DNA from: Rhodospirillaceae bacterium
GTDB taxonomy: Bacteria; Pseudomonadota; Alphaproteobacteria; Rhodospirillales; Rhodospirillaceae
Direction: 5' to 3'
Length of the DNA stretch: 13,438 bases
Assembly (NCBI GenBank): GCA_002691085.1
Contig: NZGX01000065.1
Span: 1-13,438 of the forward strand
Under the pieces are notes generated by a model. It saw only the letters and a list, made by a program, of their open reading frames with translations, was not told the origin of the DNA and ran no database searches. Both the position numbers and the translations under genes were made by a program. Position 1 is the stretch's first letter. Every line of letters starts with the position of its first letter. Shown here one piece after another: positions 6,872 through 13,438 of this stretch.

Positions 6872-7960
6872 ATGATTAACCTTTCGCAGAGAGGCAGGGC
6901 TGGATTAGAGTTTCTTGGTTCTTTACAACCGTATTCATCAAGTAAAATAAGACAGCTAGCAAAAAAAGATTTTAATAAAGATTCTGATGGAAAATTAATG
7001 ACTGAATCTCATCAAAATCAATTTACTCTTAAAAATTGGGTAAGTAAGATTAAAGAATATAAGAAAGTTGCACATCGTTCTTTAGCCTATAGACATGAAA
7101 GATTCTACCAAAGATACGTCGCAGAGGAAAATTTTGTAAGAGCTATTCCTGCAATTGAGGAGAAAAGGGAGGAAGCAGAAAGAATTGTAAATATTTCTCA
7201 TAAAGATTGCGGAGGTTCTTTGGAATTAGATAAAGATATAAAAATACCTGAATATTATGAAGGTGTTGAATGGCACTTGGAACCAGGTGGTTGGGACGGG
7301 TATGATTTAGCAGGACCAATGTTCATGTCCGGCATTGGAAAATATGTATTTTCAAGAGGTGGCTTTGCTGCTGTTGAAGTTGGTGATGATATTAGAAATC
7401 AGAGAGTTAGAGTTACAAGTCATTTACCTAAAGAAAACTATAATTGCATTTATGAAATGGGTTGTGGAGGAGCAACAACTCTTGCTGCGTGTCATAAAAA
7501 TTACCCAGAAGCAAAACTAATAGGAAGTGATTTATCTCCTTCACTTCTCAAAGCTGGGCATAATGTTGCCAAGGCAATGCAAATTCCTATTCACTTTAAA
7601 CAACGTGATGCAAGAAAAACAGGCGAGCCTGATGAAACTGTAGATGCTGTTGTTATGTACGCTCTTCTGCATGAGATGCCTGTTTCAGTATGTATAGAGT
7701 CAATTAAAGAGGCTTTTAGGATTTTAAAGCCCGGCGGTGATATAATAATAAATGATCCACCACCTTTTTCAGCAGTTGACCCATTTCAAGCTGTTATTCT
7801 TGATTGGGACACAGAGAATAGGGGAGAGCCATTCTTTTCTGAAACTTGTTCTATGGAATGGGATAAAGTTCTAAATGATATTGGCTTTATTAATACCAAA
7901 GCTTTTAGTTTAGGTAAAAGGGGTTATCCTTGGGTGGATATAGGTACTAAACCACTTTAA
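6872..7960 (+). CDS. Class I SAM-dependent methyltransferase with a long N-terminal domain
   Basis: The C-terminal half (about 188-350) is a Rossmann methyltransferase. Motif I is YEMGCGGAT (194-202), the acidic ribose-binding residue is D220 in GSDLSPSLL, DARK (246-249) fits motif III, and the post-motif is LKPGG (285-289). The first 185 residues are an unrecognised, largely helical and charged region with a conserved-looking stretch from EYYEGVEW to AGPMFMSGIGKY (about 127-158), which may bind the substrate. The NDPPPF motif after the core (294-299) recalls N- or O-methyltransferases, but I cannot name a substrate. The ATG is chosen because GGAG lies 5 nt upstream. It is divergent from the flavoprotein and followed after 27 bp by a coiled-coil protein gene, most likely in one operon. 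Confidence 0.85.
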   Translation: MINLSQRGRAGLEFLGSLQPYSSSKIRQLAKKDFNKDSDGKLMTESHQNQFTLKNWVSKIKEYKKVAHRSLAYRHERFYQRYVAEENFVRAIPAIEEKREEAERIVNISHKDCGGSLELDKDIKIPEYYEGVEWHLEPGGWDGYDLAGPMFMSGIGKYVFSRGGFAAVEVGDDIRNQRVRVTSHLPKENYNCIYEMGCGGATTLAACHKNYPEAKLIGSDLSPSLLKAGHNVAKAMQIPIHFKQRDARKTGEPDETVDAVVMYALLHEMPVSVCIESIKEAFRILKPGGDIIINDPPPFSAVDPFQAVILDWDTENRGEPFFSETCSMEWDKVLNDIGFINTKAFSLGKRGYPWVDIGTKPL

Positions 7961-7987
7961 TAAGATTTTTATTGTTTGGAAATTTAA

Positions 7988-8284
7988 ATGAGTTATTCAG
8001 TTAAAGAAACATCATCATACAAAGAAGATATTGATGCTCTAATGAGAATAAATACTGAGTTAATGTCGGAGCTATGGATATTAAGGGATAGAGTTAAAGT
8101 ACTGGAAAAAATACTTGAAGAAAAAAAAATACTAGATCCCATGTGTGTAGATGACTATGTACCTGATGAGACCTTTTCAAATAATCTTGAAATAGAGAGA
8201 GACAAATTTGTTAGAAGAATTGCAGGTTCTCCATGGGCAAAGGATATAAACTTGGAAACACTTATTAAAAACGGCCAAAGGTGA
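7988..8284 (+). CDS. Small coiled-coil protein, unknown function
   Basis: A 98-residue cytoplasmic protein without a signal peptide or membrane segment. Residues 14-47 (from DIDALMRINTELM through ELWILRDRVKVLEKILEEK) show heptad-like hydrophobic spacing typical of a coiled coil. The rest is acidic and then helical (LEIERDKFVRRI). GGA 7 nt before the ATG serves as the ribosome binding site. The 27-bp spacing after the methyltransferase gene suggests co-transcription, and hence a partner or oligomerisation subunit for that enzyme or for the divergent flavoprotein. I do not recognise a named family. It ends 4 bp from the stop of the convergent di-haem protein gene, leaving no room for a terminator between them. 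Confidence 0.75.
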   Translation: MSYSVKETSSYKEDIDALMRINTELMSELWILRDRVKVLEKILEEKKILDPMCVDDYVPDETFSNNLEIERDKFVRRIAGSPWAKDINLETLIKNGQR

Positions 8285-8288
8285 TTTT

Positions 8289-9677
8289 TCATAGAGACTT
8301 TAGAAATTTTATCAATTGTATTCTTTGTATTTTATCCAGTGACCTAAATGCCTCTGCTGATTTTTTTGCTTCTCCCCCATGCCATAAAATTGCTTCTTCT
8401 AAATTTCTCGCCCTACCATCATGTAAATAGAACTCACTTCCTGAAATTTTTTTTGTAAGACCAATCCCCCAAAGCGGAGAAGTCCTCCATTCTGATTTTT
8501 CAGGAATATTAAATTGAGATTTATCTTCAAGCTCTTTACCCATGTTGTGTAATAAAAAATCACTAAATGGGTGGATAATTTCTCTTGTTTCGCCATTTCT
8601 TATCACTATTGACGGCAAGTGGCATAGGTTGCACCCAAGTTGATCAAAAACTACCTTTCCATTTTTGACTAATTTGCTGTTTCTATTTCTTTTTTCAGGT
8701 ACAGCAAGGAGTTTTAAGTATCTATTTATTTTATTGAAGTAAATTTCGTTCATTTCGGGATTAGTATTAGAGGATTGACATAGAGTATAATCATTATAAC
8801 AATCTTCATCTCTTAGGATTGGGTTAGTGACACCCATATCTTCAAATGATGCAATTGCATTTTGGATTTCCAAACTTTCTATTGAAGCTTTCCAGCCAAA
8901 CTTACCAATGCTATTTTTATTATTTTTAATATTATTAATAATATTTGCTTTACCAGATATACCATTATTATCGGAATCATAATGGTCAGATATAGATAAT
9001 AAAAATTCATCCGAAATGCTATTTATTAGCCCCATCCCTAATAAGGGTGGTGGCATTCTAATAGAAAAAATTGTATCGGAAGAAATATTTTCAGGTGATA
9101 TTGTTTCAATTATCAGTTTTGGTTTTCGTAAGAAATAGATTTCACCATCAACATATTTATGTTTTGTCTCAATCCATCTTATGCTCACCTTAGCTTCTGG
9201 TTTTGAATTGTGTATAGCCCTATCTTGGATTTGCTCACCAAAAAAAATATTTAATTTTTTATTTTTAGAGGTTTTTCTAGGTTCTAGGATTTTTATTACA
9301 AAAGTCCTATTTGAAATTTTCTTACTATGTATTCCTCTTCCATTTCTTATATGGCAGTCTGAGCATGCTTTTCGGTTAAATATAGGTCCTAAACCATCTA
9401 GATTTGTCTTAATATTTTCAGGTTCTAGCCATTGAAAATTAAATAACTTATTTCCTAATAAAAAGTCATCCTTATCTATTATAGATGCTGAAGGTTTTAT
9501 AAATGTCAATGCTTCGGAAGATGATACTGGTCTACTAATACTTCCGCCTAACTTATGGCTAAGTGGTAAATTAATTAAGTAGTCTCTAGTAAAGAAGTTT
9601 TCAGCATGAGAAATAATAATATTTTTAAAAAAAAATAAAGTCGATAGCAATATAGTATTAGTTAATATTCTTTTCAT
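8289..9677 (-). CDS. Di-haem c-type oxidoreductase, DUF1111 ('thiol oxidoreductase'/putative peroxidase)
   Basis: An exported protein (hydrophobic signal about 7-24, ending near SHAEN) with two c-type haem sites, CSDCH (105-109) and CNLCH (349-353). Family signatures are NGRG right after the first haem, DSDNNGISGKAN (234-245), SPLWGIGL (400-407) and LHDGRARNLEEAILWHGGEA (418-437). The length, 462 aa, is normal. It should act in the periplasm after cytochrome c maturation. DUF1111 proteins are often encoded beside imelysin-type iron-regulated lipoproteins and have been proposed to act in iron acquisition; no imelysin gene is visible here. I start at the ATG rather than the TTG one codon upstream. 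A TATAAT at 9690-9695 (minus strand) lies only 12 nt before this ATG, which would give a very short leader. It is divergent from the NAD regulator gene. Confidence 0.9.
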   Translation of the reverse strand: MKRILTNTILLSTLFFFKNIIISHAENFFTRDYLINLPLSHKLGGSISRPVSSSEALTFIKPSASIIDKDDFLLGNKLFNFQWLEPENIKTNLDGLGPIFNRKACSDCHIRNGRGIHSKKISNRTFVIKILEPRKTSKNKKLNIFFGEQIQDRAIHNSKPEAKVSIRWIETKHKYVDGEIYFLRKPKLIIETISPENISSDTIFSIRMPPPLLGMGLINSISDEFLLSISDHYDSDNNGISGKANIINNIKNNKNSIGKFGWKASIESLEIQNAIASFEDMGVTNPILRDEDCYNDYTLCQSSNTNPEMNEIYFNKINRYLKLLAVPEKRNRNSKLVKNGKVVFDQLGCNLCHLPSIVIRNGETREIIHPFSDFLLHNMGKELEDKSQFNIPEKSEWRTSPLWGIGLTKKISGSEFYLHDGRARNLEEAILWHGGEAKKSAEAFRSLDKIQRIQLIKFLKSL

Positions 9678-9763
9678 CAATTAAACTACATTATAGATTT
9701 TAATTAACTCAATTTATAATAACTTGAATCAATAATTACGTTAACAATATTTTCTAAGTTTTT

Positions 9764-10774
9764 ATGCAAAATTATCAAAATAAAGTTTCTAAATCAGAAC
9801 CAAAGGTAACCATTGATTTAAGCGCAGTTCTTGTAAGTTTATCTGATGGAATACCAAAAGTCTTACTAATTGAAAATGAAAAAGGTGACAATGTAATTAA
9901 TCATAGGCTTCCTTTTGGACCATTTAATCCCAATATTAATCGAACAATGGAGGAGTCAGTCAGAAAATGGGTTCTAGAGCAGACAGGGTTGAAACTTACC
10001 TTTGTTGAGCAGCTATATACTTTTGGTGATAGATTTAGAGGTATAATCAATAATGATGATCCCGTAATTCCAGTTTCAGTAGGTTATCTTGCTCTTATAA
10101 GTCGAGTAACTCCAGAAAATTTATCAGGTTCAATTTGGCTTGATTGGTATAAATTATTTCCCTGGGAAGATTGGAGGAATGGTCAACCAAAAATTTTAGA
10201 TTTAATTATTAAACCCAACTTAATGGCGTGGATACAGAAAGCCAAAGGGCATAATTCTAGATTAGAAAGAAGATATAGAGTTGAAGTTGCTTTTGGATTT
10301 AGTGATTTTGGGTGGGATGCAGAGAGGGTATTAGAGAGGTATGAATTACTATATGAGACAGGTTTAGTTGCAGAATCATTGATTGATGGGAAAATACCCT
10401 TCCCTGAAGAAGATTCTATTTACGATTCTACTGGATTACCACTTTACCAAGACCATAGAAGGATACTTGCAACAGCATTAGGTAGATTAAGAAGTAAAAT
10501 AAGATATAGGCCTGTAATTTTTGAATTAATGCCTGAAGTTTTTACTTTATTTGAGTTGCAAAAAGTTGTTGAAGCTTTATCGGGAGAAAATCTCCATAAG
10601 CAAAATTTTAGGAGATTGATAGAAACTGAAGGTTTAGTGGAGCAAACTGAAATGGTCTCAGAGAAGACAGGAGGTAGACCAGCAAAATTGTATAGATTTA
10701 GAAGAGAAGTCATTAGAGAAAAACCTTCTCCAGGCGTTAGATTTTCAAGAAAAGGATCAAAAATCTTAAACTAA
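9764..10774 (+). CDS. nadQ: NadQ-type transcriptional regulator of NAD synthesis (Nudix-like plus winged helix)
   Basis: The N-terminal part (about 15-115) is a Nudix fold, but the Nudix box region (G52 to L76, ending KWVLEQTGL) lacks most of the catalytic acidic residues. This implies ligand sensing rather than hydrolysis. A middle segment contains WLDWYKLFPWEDWR (125-138). The C-terminal part (about 248-316), with FELMPEVFTLFELQ, HKQNFRRLIE and GGRPAKLYRF, is the winged helix seen in Nudix-related regulators of NAD metabolism (NrtR). The overall layout, 336 aa, fits the alphaproteobacterial COG4111 group that I recall under the name NadQ. Its position directly before nadA-nadC supports this. 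The likely effector is an NAD-related nucleotide. The ATG has no clear ribosome binding site. A terminator follows, so nadA is transcribed separately. Confidence 0.8.
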   Translation: MQNYQNKVSKSEPKVTIDLSAVLVSLSDGIPKVLLIENEKGDNVINHRLPFGPFNPNINRTMEESVRKWVLEQTGLKLTFVEQLYTFGDRFRGIINNDDPVIPVSVGYLALISRVTPENLSGSIWLDWYKLFPWEDWRNGQPKILDLIIKPNLMAWIQKAKGHNSRLERRYRVEVAFGFSDFGWDAERVLERYELLYETGLVAESLIDGKIPFPEEDSIYDSTGLPLYQDHRRILATALGRLRSKIRYRPVIFELMPEVFTLFELQKVVEALSGENLHKQNFRRLIETEGLVEQTEMVSEKTGGRPAKLYRFRREVIREKPSPGVRFSRKGSKILN

Positions 10775-10838
10775 TGGTTGTACTTTTATTTAACGTTCAT
10801 ATTGACATTTTACTCTAAGATGAATAGCTTCAAAAAAT

Positions 10839-10861
10839 AAATGAGTAAGACTCATTTTTTT
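10839..10861 (+). terminator. Intrinsic terminator after nadQ
   Basis: AAATGAGT (10839-10846) pairs with ACTCATTT (10850-10857) around an AAG loop and runs into seven T (10855-10861). It separates the nadQ transcript from nadA-nadC. Confidence 0.75.
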
Positions 10862-10872
10862 GTGATTTAAGA

Positions 10873-10891
10873 TATGCTCATTATTAGCATA
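10873..10891. promoter_or_regulatory. Candidate NadQ operator upstream of nadA (site A)
   Basis: TATGCT-CATTATT-AGCATA is a perfect inverted repeat with 6-bp arms and a 7-bp spacer, 30-48 bp upstream of the nadA GTG. Its position between the nadQ terminator and nadA, next to a gene for an NAD regulator, makes it the best operator candidate. A poor promoter match (TTGTGA 10860-10865, TATTAG 10882-10887) would overlap it. Confidence 0.5.
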
Positions 10892-10898
10892 AGGTTAT

Positions 10899-10914
10899 TA
10901 AGTTTATCAACTTA
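10899..10914. promoter_or_regulatory. Second inverted repeat upstream of nadA (site B)
   Basis: TAAGTT-TATC-AACTTA has perfect 6-bp arms and a 4-bp spacer. It lies 7 bp downstream of site A and ends just before the nadA start region. The two repeats have different arms, so only one may be the NadQ site. This one could instead be a weak leader hairpin near the ribosome binding site. Confidence 0.35.
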
Positions 10915-10920
10915 GGTTTT

Positions 10921-11934
10921 GTGGGTGATATGAATAGATTAGCGGTTCAGGGCAAGGATTATATTCACGACCCATTATATTCTAGGGTTAAGGGTGTTAT
11001 TCCTGAGATAGAATGGTCAGTCTTTGCGCCGAAGATTAATGAAATTAATCGAATAAAAAGAGATATGAATGCAGTTATCTTAGGTCATAACTATATGACG
11101 CCTGAGATATATCATTGTGTTTCAGATATAGTAGGAGACTCTCTTGCACTAGCAAAACATGCTGCTAATACAAAAGCAGATATTATTGTGATGGCTGGTG
11201 TTCATTTTATGGCCGAGACTGCAAAACTAATTAATCCAGAAAAAAAGGTTCTTATTCCTGATTTAAAAGCAGGATGCTCTCTAGCGGAATCAATTACAGG
11301 AAAAGATGTCCAGTTAATTAAAGAAAAGTATCCAGATACCCCTGTTGTAACATATGTAAATACTTCAGCTGATGTTAAAGCAGAGTCAGATATATGTTGC
11401 ACCTCAGGAAATGCAAAGGAGATTATCGAGTCTCTTGGTGTGAAAAGAGTTATAATGTTACCAGATGAATATTTGGCGCAAAATATAGCCAAAGAAACTG
11501 ATGTTGAAGTTGTAACATGGGCTGGTAAATGTGAAGTGCATGAAAAATTTACTCCAGAAGATATTCGTAATTTTAGATTAAATCATCCCGGTGTTGTAGT
11601 TCTTGCACATCCTGAATGTTCACCAGAGGTTATCGATGAGGCTGATTTTTCTGGCTCTACGGCAGGTATGTCTAATTTTGTCGGAGAAAACATGCCTCAA
11701 AAAGTTGTTTTGGTAACTGAGTGTTCTATGAGTGATAATGTTTCAGCTCAGTATCCATCACTTGATTTTGTAAAACCCTGCAACCTTTGCCCTCACATGA
11801 AAAGAATTACACTTGATAATATTTTAAATTCCCTTATCAACTTAGAGCATGAAGTTACCATTGACTCTAAAATAGAAGCTAGGGCAAGGCTTTCTGTTGA
11901 CAGAATGTTAAATGGCTGGAAACCTTTAAATTAA
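10921..11934 (+). CDS. nadA: Quinolinate synthase
   Basis: It condenses iminoaspartate with dihydroxyacetone phosphate to quinolinate in de novo NAD synthesis, using an oxygen-sensitive [4Fe-4S] cluster. Signatures include ILGHNYMTPEIY (53-64), GDSLALA (72-78), MAGVHFMAETAKL (91-103), LIPDLKAGCSLA (111-122) and YVNTSADVKAESDICCTSGN (145-164). Cluster ligands are best assigned as C119 (KAGCS), C204 (GKCEVH) and C290 (CNLCPH); the spacings of 85 and 86 match those of characterised enzymes. The length is normal at 337 aa. The start is uncertain: GTG at 10921 has AGG 4 nt upstream, while an in-frame ATG at 10930 gives a product three residues shorter. nadC follows after 13 bp, forming an operon likely repressed by NadQ. 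Confidence 0.95.
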   Translation: MGDMNRLAVQGKDYIHDPLYSRVKGVIPEIEWSVFAPKINEINRIKRDMNAVILGHNYMTPEIYHCVSDIVGDSLALAKHAANTKADIIVMAGVHFMAETAKLINPEKKVLIPDLKAGCSLAESITGKDVQLIKEKYPDTPVVTYVNTSADVKAESDICCTSGNAKEIIESLGVKRVIMLPDEYLAQNIAKETDVEVVTWAGKCEVHEKFTPEDIRNFRLNHPGVVVLAHPECSPEVIDEADFSGSTAGMSNFVGENMPQKVVLVTECSMSDNVSAQYPSLDFVKPCNLCPHMKRITLDNILNSLINLEHEVTIDSKIEARARLSVDRMLNGWKPLN

Positions 11935-11947
11935 ATTATTTAATTAG

Positions 11948-12805
11948 ATGAACCAAATTTCTTCCATAATCCCTTTATTACTTTTAGATAAGATAATTGT
12001 TAATGCTTTAGAAGAGGATTTCGGGGTAGGCGGTGATTTAACCTCTGCTTTAACTATTAATCAATTTACAAGCTCTAAAGCAGAAATTATTGCAAGAAAA
12101 CCTGGAGTTGTTGCATGTCTAGAAGTTTCAAAAAGAGTTTTTAATATTTTTGATCCAGATCTAAAAGTAGACCTTCTTGTTAATGATGGTGATATGATAA
12201 AAGCAAATACTCCAATTATAAGTATTAGTGGTAAATCAACTTCTATTTTAGGAGCGGAAAGGACTGCTCTAAACTTTTTGGGTATTCTAAGTGGCGTTGC
12301 AACAGAGACTAGAAGACTTGTCGATAAGATAAGTGGGACTAATACAAGAGTATGCTGTACACGTAAAACAATACCAGGATTAAGAATTCTACAAAAATAT
12401 GCTGTTAAATGTGGAGGTGGATTTAATCATCGTTTTGGCTTAAGTGATGGAATTCTTATTAAAGATAATCATATAAAGGCATCTGGAGGCATCAAAAATG
12501 CAGTAAAAGAAATAAAATCTATTTCTGGCCATATGCAAAAGATTGAAATAGAAGCCGACAATATTAATCAGGTGATTGCTGCAATTGACTCAGGAGTAGA
12601 TGTTATAATGTTAGATAATATGACTTTATCAGATATTAGAAATGCGCTCAGGATTATTAATAAAAAAGTATTGGTTGAGGCCTCAGGCTCTATCAGCGTT
12701 GATAATATTAGGGATATCGCAGAAACGGGTGTTGATATAATTTCTGTTGGATGGATAACTCACTCTGCACCATCATTAGATGTTGGTTTAGATTTTAAGG
12801 ATTAA
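11948..12805 (+). CDS. nadC: Nicotinate-nucleotide pyrophosphorylase (carboxylating), quinolinate phosphoribosyltransferase
   Basis: It converts quinolinate and PRPP to nicotinate mononucleotide with release of CO2, the step after NadA. The 285 residues show the complete family pattern: EEDFGVGGDLTS (22-33), ERTALNFLGILSGVAT (104-119), CTRKTIPGLR (137-146), GGGFNHRFGLSDGILIKDNH (156-175), IEIEADN (199-205), MLDNM (221-225) and EASGSI (245-250). The PRPP- and quinolinate-binding arginines, lysines and histidines in these stretches are intact, so the enzyme should be active. It lies 13 bp after nadA and is almost certainly co-transcribed with it. Its stop codon directly abuts the stop codon of convergent waaA with no bases between. 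Confidence 0.96.
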   Translation: MNQISSIIPLLLLDKIIVNALEEDFGVGGDLTSALTINQFTSSKAEIIARKPGVVACLEVSKRVFNIFDPDLKVDLLVNDGDMIKANTPIISISGKSTSILGAERTALNFLGILSGVATETRRLVDKISGTNTRVCCTRKTIPGLRILQKYAVKCGGGFNHRFGLSDGILIKDNHIKASGGIKNAVKEIKSISGHMQKIEIEADNINQVIAAIDSGVDVIMLDNMTLSDIRNALRIINKKVLVEASGSISVDNIRDIAETGVDIISVGWITHSAPSLDVGLDFKD

Positions 12806-13438
12806 TTAAATATATTTCATGATTTCATCGTAGCTTCTCTGAATGCTTTCTTTCCCCTCTTCCTGTATTTGTGATAATTGTTTCTTAATATTTTCTCTAT
12901 TATTTTGTTTATTTTGTTTTATAAATAAATGTTCTAAACAGAAATTTAGTTCTTCTTGACTCTCAATTTGCATAGCAATTTTTTTATTAATCATTTCTTT
13001 AGAGATTTTTTTAAAGTTTTCCATATGGTTGCCAAAAATAATTTGACAGCCAAGCTGAGCTGGTTCTAAAGGATTTTGCCCTCCTTTTTTCTTTCCTAAA
13101 CTTTTACCAATAAAAACAATTGGAATTATTGAGTAAAGTGTTCCTAATTCACCAAAAGTATCTAAAATATAAATATCCGAATTCTCATCAGGAAACCTTC
13201 GACTTGTCTTCCTTATACAGTTAAGTCGGAGTTTCTTTGATAATTTTTCTATATCTTTACTAAATTCTAAATGTCTTGGTGCAATTACGGTTAAAATATC
13301 TGGCCAAATCTTTTTTAAATAAATATGAGAATTAATAACAAATTTTTCTTCCCCTTTATGAATGCTAGCAGCTATCCATACAGGCCTACCCGTTATTTTC
13401 TTTTTTAGCTCTTCTCTTAAATCATTATTTATTGGTAA
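12806..13438 (-). CDS. waaA: 3-deoxy-D-manno-octulosonic acid (Kdo) transferase, C-terminal part (cut by window edge)
   Basis: It transfers Kdo from CMP-Kdo to lipid A precursor at the cytoplasmic face of the inner membrane. Only the last 210 residues are present; the frame is open to the right edge, so the start lies outside. This is the C-terminal GT-B half, with RPVWIAASIHKGEE near the edge, IAPRH, DTFGELGTLYS, FIGKSLG and GGQNPLEPAQLGCQIIFGNH, the sugar-nucleotide binding signature of the family. The last 70 residues are lysine- and glutamine-rich and mostly helical. An internal ATG at 13024 lies inside the conserved domain and is not a separate start. The gene supports a Gram-negative host. 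Confidence 0.92.
   Translation of the reverse strand, partial: LPINNDLREELKKKITGRPVWIAASIHKGEEKFVINSHIYLKKIWPDILTVIAPRHLEFSKDIEKLSKKLRLNCIRKTSRRFPDENSDIYILDTFGELGTLYSIIPIVFIGKSLGKKKGGQNPLEPAQLGCQIIFGNHMENFKKISKEMINKKIAMQIESQEELNFCLEHLFIKQNKQNNRENIKKQLSQIQEEGKESIQRSYDEIMKYI

Noticed and set aside
9678..9680. TTG as the start codon of the DUF1111 protein
   Set aside because: An ATG follows immediately in frame, and nothing favours the TTG.
9764..10774. Active Nudix hydrolase
   Set aside because: The Nudix box lacks most of its catalytic acidic residues, and a winged-helix domain follows, so a regulator fits better.
12806..13024. A 72-residue stand-alone protein starting at the ATG at 13024
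   Set aside because: The same frame continues upstream to the window edge with the waaA signature GGQNPLEPA just before this methionine, so it is the tail of waaA.
1..13438. Mobile element, prophage or CRISPR array
   Set aside because: No transposase, integrase or phage protein, no terminal inverted repeats and no regularly spaced direct repeats were seen.

Overview
This AT-rich window (about one third GC by eye) reads as chromosomal DNA of a Gram-negative, most likely marine alphaproteobacterium. The Gram-negative call rests on a Kdo transferase (waaA) and on Sec and lipoprotein signals. The alphaproteobacterial call rests on a NadQ-like regulator beside nadA-nadC, an alphaproteobacterial-looking ferrochelatase, and a FutA/FbpA-type iron-binding protein. 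This is family-level recognition from the proteins alone; no species is claimed. I see no tRNA, rRNA, insertion sequence, phage gene or CRISPR array.

Left part (1-2183), iron and haem. A periplasmic ferric-iron binding protein gene (minus strand) ends prematurely. It is preceded by a near-consensus Fur box. On the plus strand, between this Fur box and the 3' end of hemH, lies a stretch with no gene. It holds a perfect 8-bp hairpin followed by a strong intrinsic terminator, which together look like a Fur-controlled small RNA. Ferrochelatase (hemH, minus) follows, with a hairpin in its leader.

Middle part (2304-8284). On the minus strand are a secreted S8 (subtilisin-type) protease with a duplicated C-terminal module, a tiny lipoprotein whose start overlaps the protease stop, and a large TMADH/2,4-dienoyl-CoA-reductase-like flavoprotein. 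The flavoprotein lacks one iron-sulfur ligand and the usual catalytic tyrosine. Divergent from it, on the plus strand, are a SAM-dependent methyltransferase and a 98-residue coiled-coil protein. These three may form a small functional module of unknown substrate.

Right part (8289-13438). A di-haem DUF1111 oxidoreductase (minus) is divergent from a NadQ-type Nudix/winged-helix regulator (plus), which has its own terminator. Next come two inverted repeats that are good operator candidates, then nadA and nadC, which convert iminoaspartate to nicotinate mononucleotide. The window ends inside waaA (minus), which abuts nadC tail to tail. nadB or another source of iminoaspartate is not present here.
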